Below are positions 51,140-58,525 of a DNA stretch of 64,000 bases, in pieces. Position numbers and translations under genes: made by a program. How positions within the stretch are numbered: position 1 is the first letter of the stretch; every line of letters begins with the position of its first letter. This DNA is from Acinetobacter defluvii (GTDB lineage: Bacteria; Pseudomonadota; Gammaproteobacteria; Pseudomonadales; Moraxellaceae), in the NCBI RefSeq assembly GCF_001704615.3, contig NZ_CP029389.2, positions 1 to 64,000 on the forward strand, written 5' to 3'. The notes beneath the pieces were generated by a model. It searched no databases. It was not told the origin of the DNA and saw only the letters and a program-made list of their open reading frames with translations.

Positions 51140-51338
51140 AAATTTAAACTCTGTTACTGATGAACAATTGTCCCAGTTTATTGAGATCTTACGTCTTGCC
51201 AACATTTCTTTTGAGCGTTTTCTTAAAAAGCGCAAAATTACGCGTGATCAAATTACACCAGAAATGTTATTAGAAGAATCCAAACAATGTTACAAGTACA
51301 TTGAAAAGATTGAATATAGCAAAAAACAGCATCATTAA
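51057..51338 (+). CDS. C-terminal helical domain ORF in +1 frame of ERF gene
   Basis: The useful part begins after 51120: NRNLNSVTDEQLSQFIEILRLANISFERF...ITPEMLLEESKQCYKYI, a compact helical domain like those at the C-terminus of ERF/RecT-type proteins. It overlaps the ERF end by 83 bases in the +1 frame. The junction reads CCA AAA TAG A. It is either a separate small gene or the end of ERF reached by a +1 shift or lost through mutation. No independent ribosome-binding site is evident near its first usable Met. Confidence 0.4.
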   Translation: MTITTNKVTTTVRTRNISSQQNNSHQNRNLNSVTDEQLSQFIEILRLANISFERFLKKRKITRDQITPEMLLEESKQCYKYIEKIEYSKKQHH

Positions 51339-51379
51339 TATGATTTTATGATTAACTTTATTTGTGATTTTATGATTAT
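51338..51379. promoter_or_regulatory. Family 2 repeats upstream of par region
   Basis: TGATTTTATGATTA occurs twice (51345 and 51367 areas) with TTATTTGTGATTT between. It precedes the small Cys-rich gene and parA, so it could be a partition-operon operator or part of the centromere. Confidence 0.45.
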
Positions 51380-51532
51380 ATGAGTAAACTAAACAAACCC
51401 GTGAAGCATGGCACGATGACATGTAGCATTAAATATCAGTGCCAATGCACAAAATGCAAAAACATTAAAGCAATTTTGCTACAGCATATCGCCAATTATG
51501 CAAGAACACATTTAGGAAAAACGAATGACTAA
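51380..51532 (+). CDS. Small Cys-rich protein coupled to parA
   Basis: ATG 51380 reads MSKLNKPVKHGTMTCSIKYQ...CTKCKNIKAILLQHI...GKTND to TAA 51532. It has four Cys (CQCTKCK) suggesting a metal knuckle. Its end overlaps the parA ATG (51525) by eight bases, so both are cotranslated. Unknown role. Confidence 0.5.
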   Translation: MSKLNKPVKHGTMTCSIKYQCQCTKCKNIKAILLQHIANYARTHLGKTND

Positions 51533-52160
51533 ATATATTTCCGTATTACAGCTCAAGGGTGGGGTTGGTAAAACAACAATCGCAGCAAATCTTGCGGGCT
51601 ATTTTCTTTCTAAGAGTAAAAAAGTGTTGGCGGTTGACGCAGACATGAAGCAAGGTACTTTATCAGCTTGGTCAAGCATGGTTGAAGATAAAAACTTTCA
51701 ATCTGGATCTACATTTTCATTAAGTGAGCTAATTAATCTTTTAAAAGAATCTGATGAAAAATTTGATATTGTTATTGTGGATCTACCTCCACGCTTAGAA
51801 GATCTTGCGCGTTCTAGTCTTTTATTTAGTGACCTGGTACTTTTGCCTGTTACTACTTCAGCACCCGATTTCTGGGCAGCAAGTGATATTTCAGAATTAA
51901 TTGAAGCTGCAAAATCTGAAAAGCCCGATATTAAATTACGTTTAGTTTGGAATAAATTCAAACCAACAAAACGCCGCTTAGAATTAAAAGATCAAGTGAA
52001 TAAAGAGCTTGGTCATGATGAAATCAAACAGCCATTATCAGATTATATTGCATATTCTGATGTTATGGGGATGGGTACTTGGGTGGGGGCATATAACCAT
52101 CCAAAAGCGAAAAGTGAATTTCTTGAATTTTCAAAAGAAATTGAAAAGTTAATTAAGTAA
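51525..52160 (+). CDS. parA: ParA partition ATPase
   Basis: 211 residues. Deviant Walker A QLKGGVGKTTIAANLAGYF at the N-terminus, Walker A-prime/B VLAVDADMKQGTLSAW, then IVIVDLPPRLEDLARSSLL (Walker B). Length is that of short type Ib ParA proteins without an N-terminal HTH. It moves plasmid copies along the nucleoid using the partner encoded next. Confidence 0.9.
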   Translation: MTKYISVLQLKGGVGKTTIAANLAGYFLSKSKKVLAVDADMKQGTLSAWSSMVEDKNFQSGSTFSLSELINLLKESDEKFDIVIVDLPPRLEDLARSSLLFSDLVLLPVTTSAPDFWAASDISELIEAAKSEKPDIKLRLVWNKFKPTKRRLELKDQVNKELGHDEIKQPLSDYIAYSDVMGMGTWVGAYNHPKAKSEFLEFSKEIEKLIK

Positions 52161-52174
52161 ATTGGAGTGAAAAT

Positions 52175-52450
52175 ATGGCGGGTAAAAATATCGCTATTGC
52201 AAAACCAAACAAAAGTAGCCGCTTTGACAATGCGGCTACTTTTGCAAGCAACACGAATGCACCGCATGAGAATGTTGCAGCAAAAGGTGTTGAAAGCCGC
52301 ACAGATACATATCGTGAAGTTTTTGACGCACCCGAATCAATGAAACAAGATATAAAAGCTTTTTTAGCAACTCCAAATTGCCAGTTTAAATATAAAAAAG
52401 ATTTTATTATCCAGTGTATTCAAGATGGTTTAAAAAAATACGGGAAATAA
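52175..52450 (+). CDS. parB: Small ParB-like centromere-binding partner
   Basis: 91 residues starting 14 bases after parA with GGAG. The N-terminal half is basic and disordered (KNIAIAKPNKSSRFDNAATF). The C-terminal half is helical (APESMKQDIKAFLATPNCQF and DFIIQCIQDGLKKYG) and could be a ribbon-helix-helix-type binder. Position and size match type Ib partition partners; no ParB signature is visible. Confidence 0.6.
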   Translation: MAGKNIAIAKPNKSSRFDNAATFASNTNAPHENVAAKGVESRTDTYREVFDAPESMKQDIKAFLATPNCQFKYKKDFIIQCIQDGLKKYGK

Positions 52451-52456
52451 TCAATA

Positions 52457-52476
52457 GGGCATTTATGCCCTTTTAT
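52457..52476 (+). terminator. parAB terminator
   Basis: GGGCAT TT ATGCCC followed by TTTTATT, just after parB and before the resolvase ribosome-binding site GTGGTGAT. Confidence 0.65.
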
Positions 52477-52488
52477 TATAGTGGTGAT

Positions 52489-53154
52489 ATGAAAAAAGCA
52501 ATCGGCTATGTCCGTGTTAGTACAGCTAAGCAAGTCACGGACGGCGTATCTATTGACGCACAAAAAGAAAAAATAGCGGCTTGGTGCAATTTAAATGATT
52601 ATGAGCTAGTCCATATTTATGAGGATGCAGGGCTATCAGGAAAAAGCGTTGCACATCGTAAAGACTTACAAGAAGCCCTATTAGCTCTTAATAAAGGCAT
52701 GGCTTTTGTATGTTATAGCTTATCGCGTGTAAGCCGAAAACTTGAGGACATGTTAAAGATTAGCAATCACATCAAAGACACTGGTGCTGACTTAATTAGC
52801 TTATCTGAACGTATTGACACAACAGGTTCATCGGGTCGCATGGTTTTCAATATGCTTGCTGTTATTAATGAATTTGAACGCGATGTTATTAGCGAGCGTA
52901 CAAAAATGGCGATGCAACATTTAAAAGACAATAACAAAGTGTATTCACACATACCATACGGATTTAACAATGAGAACGGGTATTTAGTAGAGAACTTTGA
53001 CGAACAACAAGTTATCAAAAAAATGCATGAGTTTTTAAAAAAGGGATATGGACACCGAAAAATTGCCACACAACTAAATAAACAGAATATAAAGTCCAAA
53101 CATGGCGGCATTTGGTATGCAAAAACAGTAAAAGCAATTTTAGATAGAATTTAA
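52489..53154 (+). CDS. Serine recombinase (resolvase/invertase)
   Basis: 221 residues from ATG 52489. The catalytic domain starts KAIGYVRVSTAKQVTDGVS (Ser in YVRVS), continues with DAGLSGKS, YSLSRVSRKLEDML and the E-helix region (GRMVFNMLAVINEFERDVISERT). The C-terminal HTH is KKGYGHRKIATQLNKQNI. Small serine recombinases resolve plasmid multimers. Position next to parAB supports this. An invertase is possible, but no invertible fibre cassette is visible nearby. Confidence 0.85.
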   Translation: MKKAIGYVRVSTAKQVTDGVSIDAQKEKIAAWCNLNDYELVHIYEDAGLSGKSVAHRKDLQEALLALNKGMAFVCYSLSRVSRKLEDMLKISNHIKDTGADLISLSERIDTTGSSGRMVFNMLAVINEFERDVISERTKMAMQHLKDNNKVYSHIPYGFNNENGYLVENFDEQQVIKKMHEFLKKGYGHRKIATQLNKQNIKSKHGGIWYAKTVKAILDRI

Positions 53155-53319
53155 ATTCTTTTTGGAATGGTTTTATAGCTTATTTAGAATAAATATGCTA
53201 TAATCTATTGATTTATAACAATAATTTAGCCTAAGTTTTATTCATTTTAGAATATTTTATTTAAATATTATTCTTTATGTTATAATTTAAATCCCCATTA
53301 GATTTATGTCGGAATAAAA
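53155..53319. promoter_or_regulatory. Candidate res site and family 1 operator
   Basis: ATTCTTTTTGGAAT (53155-53168) starts at the resolvase stop. Next, TTATAGC...GCTATAA (53173-53203) forms a 31-bp imperfect palindrome with inner TTATT/AATAA, the size of a resolvase dimer site. A TATAAT at 53281-53286 is a likely -10 for the Nudix gene. No gene lies in this stretch. Confidence 0.4.
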
Positions 53320-53955
53320 ATGAAACCACCTGTACTCTGTATAACTCGTGAAGAACTTGACGCACAAAATATACCTAAAAATAATGCTTACGGTATTTAT
53401 TCTTTTAATATGTCGATAGTAAATAAAAGCAGCTTCCATTTTTTAAATCGAGAAGTTGCAGACCGTAATAATGATGATGAATATAAAAAAGTAGGGGAGT
53501 TATTACCACAAATTTTGGTTTATTGTGTAGTCAAACATGAAGGTAAAGTATTAACTTATTCTCGTAAAAAAGGCGCAGAAAGCCGCTTACATGGCTCTCG
53601 TAGCATTGGCTTTGGTGGGCATGTAGATATTAGCGATTACTATCATAGTTTAAATAATGGTTTTATCAATTCGCTTGCTGTGAGTGCTGAACGTGAATTA
53701 CGTGAAGAATTAAATTACACTTCTACAGTAGGTTCAAATGAATTTACATCATTGTTAGTGGACCAATCTAATCCAGTCGGTGCGGTACATGTTGGCATAC
53801 CAATTCTGCGAAAAATACATAACATTAATGAAGTTGAAGTTGATCCTGAAGAAATTTCTGATCCTATATGGCTGTCACCTGAAGAATTATTAAAAGACAT
53901 TGAGCAATATGAAAATTGGTCAAAAATTTTAATTAATGAAATGTATTTAGATTAA
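53320..53955 (+). CDS. Nudix hydrolase-like protein
   Basis: 211 residues. The Nudix box is recognisable: GFGGHVDISD...SLAVSAERELREELNY, matching GX..(A)xxRELxEEL. The N-terminal 80 residues (YGIYSFNMSIVNKSSFHFLNREVADR) form a separate domain. Nudix enzymes cleave nucleoside diphosphate derivatives. A 15-residue insertion lies in the G-to-RE spacing, so activity should be tested. Convergent with a virion-type gene. Confidence 0.7.
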   Translation: MKPPVLCITREELDAQNIPKNNAYGIYSFNMSIVNKSSFHFLNREVADRNNDDEYKKVGELLPQILVYCVVKHEGKVLTYSRKKGAESRLHGSRSIGFGGHVDISDYYHSLNNGFINSLAVSAERELREELNYTSTVGSNEFTSLLVDQSNPVGAVHVGIPILRKIHNINEVEVDPEEISDPIWLSPEELLKDIEQYENWSKILINEMYLD

Positions 53956-53962
53956 ACTTAAT

Positions 53963-53993
53963 AAAAAAAAGCCCGATTAATTCGGGCTTTTTT
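53963..53993. terminator. Bidirectional terminator
   Basis: AAAAAAAAGCCCGA TTAAT TCGGGCTTTTTTG between the convergent Nudix gene and the 53996 gene. Confidence 0.85.
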
Positions 53994-53995
53994 GT

Positions 53996-54718
53996 TTAAA
54001 CTGGTGGACTTAAACAGAACGAAACTTTTGAATAACCGCTGACAATTTCATGATGTTCCATTTCTCGATTTTCATAAAAAATAGTTTGGTTGTTACTTTC
54101 TTGTGGTCTTGGAAAGAAGATAAACGCAGGATTATTTTCTTGACCGCCACCATCCATATAAATAGTTCTAAAAGCTTCAACTGAAATTCTTAAATTATCA
54201 TTGTAAGAGATTGTACTAAAATCTAATGCCCCCCAAGATTCAGTCCCACTCGATAGGATTCCTTGTAAATCAACCAAATTCAATAGTTTTTCTGTATATG
54301 GATTAAGTTCTGGTTGACCTGAAGCATTTAAATCTATCTTATTGATATTTAATACTACTTCGTTGTTTATGGTAACTTTGTAAGACAGACTAGGATCATA
54401 ATCAATAATTGCACTACTAGATGCACCCGCACAACTAATAACACTAAGCTTACTATTAACAATACGCATCACATTTACATAAGGAATGCCTGTATTTAGC
54501 GCATCTTGCACGGCAACATAATCGGGGTTTTCTGGATCATAACCCAATACCGCTTTGATGTTATCTTGTGTGATCTGCATTTGCTGATCAATACGACCAC
54601 GTTTAAAAGATCCAGTAATAACGCCATTGATCGGTGCAGCACCCGTACTGCCCGTATTATCTTTCACACGGTCAAATTGTAGACCGACCTCATTTTCTAA
54701 AACTTTGGTGATATGCAT
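53996..54718 (-). CDS. Putative virion protein, paralogue A of a shared N-domain pair
   Basis: 240 residues. Residues about 27-85 (NGVITGSFKRGRIDQQMQIT...LGYDPENPDYVAVQDAL...YVNVMRIV) are homologous to residues 26-83 of the next gene upstream. The pattern resembles domain I of tail sheath proteins. The rest is beta-rich with no shared region. It has one of the clearest late leaders. A tail decoration or sheath-related protein is likely, by inference. Confidence 0.5.
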   Translation of the reverse strand: MHITKVLENEVGLQFDRVKDNTGSTGAAPINGVITGSFKRGRIDQQMQITQDNIKAVLGYDPENPDYVAVQDALNTGIPYVNVMRIVNSKLSVISCAGASSSAIIDYDPSLSYKVTINNEVVLNINKIDLNASGQPELNPYTEKLLNLVDLQGILSSGTESWGALDFSTISYNDNLRISVEAFRTIYMDGGGQENNPAFIFFPRPQESNNQTIFYENREMEHHEIVSGYSKVSFCLSPPV

Positions 54719-54787
54719 ATCTATAATCCAAACAATGTTTAAACCTATTATTCAGGATTGTAGATATGCTGTTTTTGGATATTCCTA
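54719..54787 (-). promoter_or_regulatory. Late leader with 15-bp start-codon stem
   Basis: TAGGAATA (54787-54780) lies 62 bases before ATG 54718. GCATATCTATAATCC (54715-54729) pairs with GGATTGTAGATATGC (54755-54769) over 15 bp with one G-U, burying the start codon. It is the strongest hairpin of the group. Confidence 0.65.
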
Positions 54788-54799
54788 AAATATTCTGAT

Positions 54800-54813
54800 A
54801 TTCCAAAAGGAAT
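54800..54813. promoter_or_regulatory. ATTC-N6-GAAT palindrome (operator family 1)
   Basis: ATTCCAAAAGGAAT, the most symmetric copy, lies 13 bases upstream of the late octamer of the 53996 gene. Confidence 0.45.
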
Positions 54814-54825
54814 AACAAGCAAATG

Positions 54826-54849
54826 TGAACCAACCATCCCGTTGGTTCA
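54826..54849. terminator. Hairpin after 54860 gene
   Basis: TGAACCAAC CATCCC GTTGGTTCA is a 9-bp stem. The better T tract lies on the plus strand, so on the minus strand it is only a weak terminator. Confidence 0.4.
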
Positions 54850-54859
54850 TGTTTTTATT

Positions 54860-55921
54860 TTAAAAGATACTTCTTACAACTTTATTTTTCTCAAATTCAT
54901 TGATTAAGTCGTTTAAATTAACAAATTGCTTGGCTGCATTCTCGTTAAAAATGCTCTTTGCAATTTCTTGAATGTATGTTTCAACAAGTAATGATGTGCC
55001 TTGATTGCTGCTTGATGCATTTGAAATAACTTTTTGAGCAACAGTTTCAAGCGGAAGTGTTTTCTTATCTTCTTCAGCAGGGGAATAATCAGGATTAATC
55101 GCATAAGGAACAACTTTATGAGAAACAGATTCAATAGAATTATCAGATTTTTTCTCACGTGTACCAACACATGTATAACCATTCACTTGAACGGTTTGGG
55201 AATTAACTTTTACAGAATAAAGAGTAGAATTTTTTTGTGCTGTTGTTTTTTGATTCTTATAAATTGAAGAACTTTTGTTAAATTGACTATCTCTCGCATT
55301 ACAACCTTCTTGTGCTGATTTATAGCCGTCATAATTTGTCTCAGTTCTCCAAAGAAACTCACAAGAACCATCGGCACAATACAGCGGTGTAACTGTATAA
55401 ACAATCTGATTATTTGCAGCATCAACAACCCAATCTGTCACCCCTGTTAACTCATTAGCAGCATCTTTAAACGCTTGCCATTGCTGCATATCAGTATCAC
55501 TAAATGAATTGATAATTGCGTTGGTTAAATCAATGTCTGCATGACTGTCGTAGTAATCATATCCATTTGTTTTATATGCTGTGTAATGTGCTGTTATAGC
55601 AGCATAATTTATTGTGACGTTTGGACTAATAATCCATTTCCCAAAAGGTAACTCTGGTAATATTTGATTACCTTCAAAAATACGCATTACATAAACAGCG
55701 GGTATGTTTTCTAGCACATCACATACATTGTTGTAGTATATGTTTCGTGGATCATGCCCAAGTTTTGCTCTAATATTTTGTTTAGTTATTAACATGTGCT
55801 GATCAATACGACCACGCCGAAATTTACCTGTAATGACTGGGGTACTTTCTGTTAACAAGTCATCATCTTCAAGAATTAAGACTTCACCCACATTAAATCC
55901 GACTTTATCTAACTCATTCAT
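54860..55921 (-). CDS. Putative virion protein, paralogue B of a shared N-domain pair
   Basis: 353 residues. Residues 26-83 (VITGKFRRGRIDQHMLIT...LGHDPRNIYYNNVCDVL...VYVMRIF) match paralogue A at about half of positions. The middle (residues 185-260) is Cys-rich (YCADGSCEFLW, AQEGCNARDSQF, NGYTCVGTR) and may form disulfides outside the cell. The rest is unrelated to A. The late leader and Cys-rich middle fit a surface-exposed tail protein, perhaps host-range related. Confidence 0.5.
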   Translation of the reverse strand: MNELDKVGFNVGEVLILEDDDLLTESTPVITGKFRRGRIDQHMLITKQNIRAKLGHDPRNIYYNNVCDVLENIPAVYVMRIFEGNQILPELPFGKWIISPNVTINYAAITAHYTAYKTNGYDYYDSHADIDLTNAIINSFSDTDMQQWQAFKDAANELTGVTDWVVDAANNQIVYTVTPLYCADGSCEFLWRTETNYDGYKSAQEGCNARDSQFNKSSSIYKNQKTTAQKNSTLYSVKVNSQTVQVNGYTCVGTREKKSDNSIESVSHKVVPYAINPDYSPAEEDKKTLPLETVAQKVISNASSSNQGTSLLVETYIQEIAKSIFNENAAKQFVNLNDLINEFEKNKVVRSIF

Positions 55922-55990
55922 AATAAAAACTCGCTATAAATTAGCTTTATTTTCACCGTTATAATTTTTATATATTTCTTCAAATTCCTT
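55922..55990 (-). promoter_or_regulatory. Late leader (variant octamer AAGGAATT)
   Basis: AAGGAATT (55990-55983) lies 62 bases before ATG 55921, the same spacing as the canonical octamers. A short GCTA/TAGC hairpin lies before the ribosome-binding region. Confidence 0.4.
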
Positions 55991-55996
55991 TAGGCG

Positions 55997-56026
55997 AAAA
56001 AAAAGCCCGATTAATCGGGCTTTTTC
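55997..56026 (-). terminator. Terminator of lysis/tail unit
   Basis: AAAAAAAAGCCCGATTAATCGGGCTTTTTC, immediately after the stop of the 56028 gene. Confidence 0.85.
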
Positions 56027-56027
56027 T

Positions 56028-56843
56028 TTAGGCTAAAACAATATTCAATTCTTTCAATTGTTCATCAATACTAGATTTAGCTATATCCGCTTCTTTCTGC
56101 TTTTCAGGATCACGCCATAATGCAGTACGTTTAGTGTTTATATTTGGTGCTTTTTTACTATAGGAACGTCCATCCTTGCGACAATGCCAGACACATTTGC
56201 CATTTGGAAAGCGTTCCCATGTTTCCGCTTCAATGGGTGCTTTGCTCCATATTGCTAAATTTAATAACTCATCTAAAGTAATTTCAGTGTTTCGATGATT
56301 TGTGAAATGCCCGAATGCTGAATTAGGGCTAGATAAATCAGCATCCTCAACATCAAAATAATCAGCAAGAATACGTCCATCTGAATAAGTAAATAAATAA
56401 GGTGCTGTGTGCGGTACTGTGCAACCACCCCAGAAATAACCTAATTCAATCAAGGCATCCGATGCTTGTTTAAATTCATCATGGCTATTCAACTTAATTT
56501 TTAGATCTTTCATTTCTATTGAGTTTTGAATATCTTTCACCGCTGCAATACACAGCGGCTTTTCATGGCGATTAGATAATTCTTGTTCAATACCGTTTGG
56601 ATGTTCACCAAACAACGCCAACATGGACATTTCACAGTCTTGGCGTGTTTCATGTCCCAAGCCCCATGATGTACCAGAAGAACGGATATTATGATTAAAA
56701 TCAATAATAGTGTAATAACCTTTACCCGCCAATGTTGCCGTTAAAATAGCGTATTGTTCACGTACCGCTTGAACAGTCCAATTGAAGCGTTTTTCTTGGT
56801 CAAACTTTACTTTTTGACCGACTTTTAAAGTATTTTTGTTCAT
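56028..56843 (-). CDS. Hypothetical protein in lysis operon
   Basis: 271 residues. The N-terminal 75 residues are beta-rich (VGQKVKFDQEKRFNWTVQAVREQYAIL). The middle has EFKQASDALIELGYFWGG and DGRILADYFDVEDADL. Several Trp are present. It is one base downstream of the endolysin stop. No family recognised; it may be cytoplasmic, as no signal is present. Confidence 0.5.
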   Translation of the reverse strand: MNKNTLKVGQKVKFDQEKRFNWTVQAVREQYAILTATLAGKGYYTIIDFNHNIRSSGTSWGLGHETRQDCEMSMLALFGEHPNGIEQELSNRHEKPLCIAAVKDIQNSIEMKDLKIKLNSHDEFKQASDALIELGYFWGGCTVPHTAPYLFTYSDGRILADYFDVEDADLSSPNSAFGHFTNHRNTEITLDELLNLAIWSKAPIEAETWERFPNGKCVWHCRKDGRSYSKKAPNINTKRTALWRDPEKQKEADIAKSSIDEQLKELNIVLA

Positions 56844-56844
56844 G

Positions 56845-57480
56845 TTAAACCCCTAAAAAATGGCGTTTTTCAGCGTTACGGCGATTGACTAAGCCTTGAA
56901 CGCGTTTGCCTTTCACATGCACCCACACATCAAACTGATTGGCTGCTGATCTAAGTTCATTTGCATTAATTAAACGAAGCATAGAGCTGTTTTTAAAGGC
57001 TGTTTCGCCAACGTTGTAAATAAAGGAAGCCAATGCATCAAACTGATTTTGTGAAATTTTTGTAGTCACATAACGATCAAGACACGCATCCACCCAAAGA
57101 CAATCATTTTTAAGCCATTCGAGAGCTTGACCCGCTGTGCATGTATCACCTTTTTGGACTTTTGTTCCATTAGGATAGCGAATCGTACCGTGTCCAATCG
57201 TCCAAATACCGCCTGAATCTTGGTAGGCTTTGAGTTCTAAGCCTTCAAAATCCTTAATCATGTTGTAACCCATGTCAGAAATATCATACTGACCTGTTAC
57301 GCCCGTGCGTTCTGGTTCGTGTTTAAAGTTGATCAATTCAGCAAATACAGGAAAGCCCAAATTTTCAATAATTTTGTCACCCGCAATCACTTGTTCTTTG
57401 GTCAATGCATTTCCAGACATTGCCCGCAACCATGAAAAAGCTTGTGCAATTACTTCAATGTTTTTTGTGTTGCTGTTCAT
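56845..57480 (-). CDS. GH24 endolysin (T4-type lysozyme)
   Basis: 211 residues after GGAGAACCC. Residues 75-205 are a GH24 lysozyme: IKDFEGLELKAYQDSGGIWTIGHGT contains the catalytic E-x8-D-x5-T set. GQALEWLKNDC, QNQFDALASFIYNVG and RRNAEKRHFL are typical later motifs. An N-terminal 65-residue helical extension is extra. No signal peptide, so a holin is needed. It cuts the host cell wall. Confidence 0.9.
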   Translation of the reverse strand: MNSNTKNIEVIAQAFSWLRAMSGNALTKEQVIAGDKIIENLGFPVFAELINFKHEPERTGVTGQYDISDMGYNMIKDFEGLELKAYQDSGGIWTIGHGTIRYPNGTKVQKGDTCTAGQALEWLKNDCLWVDACLDRYVTTKISQNQFDALASFIYNVGETAFKNSSMLRLINANELRSAANQFDVWVHVKGKRVQGLVNRRNAEKRHFLGV

Positions 57481-57751
57481 GTGGGTTCTCCATTCTAAAA
57501 TTTTGAAGTTTTTTTAAAGCGATATTTGAAAGCCAAGTTGTGAGCAAAATAAAACTTAATAAACACCCAAATAGAGTTTTATCTATTAAGAAAAATAATG
57601 CTGAAAGTAGAACTAAAACTGCGTAAATAGTGCGTTTATGTGTCGATGTATCAAGTATGCGATGTGGTATCAAAACCATTACCATTGTTACAAACACCAC
57701 CAACACGCAAACGACATTTTTAAATGTCAAAAAACTATATAAATCAAACAT
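57455..57751 (-). CDS. Holin-like membrane protein
   Basis: 98 residues from ATG 57751. Three hydrophobic segments (NVVCVLVVFVTMVMVLIP, RTIYAVLVLLSALFFLI, LFGCLLSFILLTTWLSNIA) and a basic, His-rich C-terminus (NPHEQQHKKH). It overlaps the endolysin start by 26 bases. Class I holin topology fits. Confidence 0.6.
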   Translation of the reverse strand: MFDLYSFLTFKNVVCVLVVFVTMVMVLIPHRILDTSTHKRTIYAVLVLLSALFFLIDKTLFGCLLSFILLTTWLSNIALKKLQNFRMENPHEQQHKKH

Positions 57752-57755
57752 GTCA

Positions 57756-58241
57756 TTACTCCTTTTCACGATCAAAAGATTGACTAATACGGTCTAAATC
57801 TTCATCTGTAATATCTAGCTTTGAGCCTGTTATCTTGATTGCCGCTGCATGAACAAGGTGAATAATTGCAGGGGAAACAAACGACACACCCGCGACCCAA
57901 ATCACTACAGCGGGGGTAATGTCTTTTTCAGTATGGATGTAGTAAATAAATGCCAAAACACCGCCGAAAATTGAGATCAGCAGCTTTAATGGTTTGGGAT
58001 ATGGTTTTGCACCATAACGCGGAGTTGGGAAAAAATACCCGATGGTTGTGCCAAAAATAAGTAAAACAAAACACGATACAAGCAAAATAGCATCGCTATA
58101 AATGCTAACTGCTTCGCGTACTGTTTCGTTTGTAAATAGGTTTGATTTAGTCGGATGGCTTGCCAAAGCTGCTTCGCTTACTAGCGGCAAGAAAAACCAC
58201 ATTATCCGCCACACCAAGCCCAAAACTAGGGATCTAGTCAT
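57756..58241 (-). CDS. Membrane protein of lysis cassette
   Basis: 161 residues. A signal-like N-terminus (LVLGLVWRIMWFFLPLVSEAALA) is followed by three membrane segments (AILLVSCFVLLIFGTTIGYFF, LLISIFGGVLAFIYYI, VVIWVAGVSFVSPAIIHLV) and an acidic tail. It lies between the tail-chaperone pair and the holin. It may be a second holin, antiholin or pinholin. Confidence 0.55.
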   Translation of the reverse strand: MTRSLVLGLVWRIMWFFLPLVSEAALASHPTKSNLFTNETVREAVSIYSDAILLVSCFVLLIFGTTIGYFFPTPRYGAKPYPKPLKLLISIFGGVLAFIYYIHTEKDITPAVVIWVAGVSFVSPAIIHLVHAAAIKITGSKLDITDEDLDRISQSFDREKE

Positions 58242-58525
58242 TACCGACCTCGCTGTAAGTTTTGAATGTTGATTAAAAGCTGAATCACATTTTTCTTCAT
58301 TTGATCATCATTTTCTTTTAGTCGTTTTTTGATCTTCCACGCATCTGACTCATACCAATCTTGAATAAAGAAAAAAGGCATGTTTAAAACTGAATCCAGA
58401 TTAATGTCGCTATCATGGCTAAATATCTGAATCGTCTGCATAAGCGATTGATAGGATGCTGTTGGCGTGTCCGATGAATGCGGAAGTAGGACGAAATCGC
58501 AAGGGCGCATCATCTGTACCCCCAT
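58241..58525 (-). CDS. Frameshift extension of tail assembly chaperone
   Basis: Open in the +1 (or -2) frame of the upstream gene from just after a TGA at 58537-58535. The last 60 residues (LNMPFFFIQDWYESDAWKIKKRLKEND) resemble the C-terminal part of G-T / E-E' type chaperones. It overlaps the upstream gene by 107 bases, with A7 (58535-58529) and G5 (58523-58519) slippery tracts at the start of the shared open frame. It may also start alone at ATG 58441, but no ribosome-binding site precedes that. Confidence 0.5.
   Translation of the reverse strand: MGVQMMRPCDFVLLPHSSDTPTASYQSLMQTIQIFSHDSDINLDSVLNMPFFFIQDWYESDAWKIKKRLKENDDQMKKNVIQLLINIQNLQRGR

Noticed and set aside
52489..53154. Serine recombinase as a prophage integrase
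   Set aside because: It is only 221 residues without the large serine-integrase C-domain, sits next to parAB, and no attachment-site core was found.
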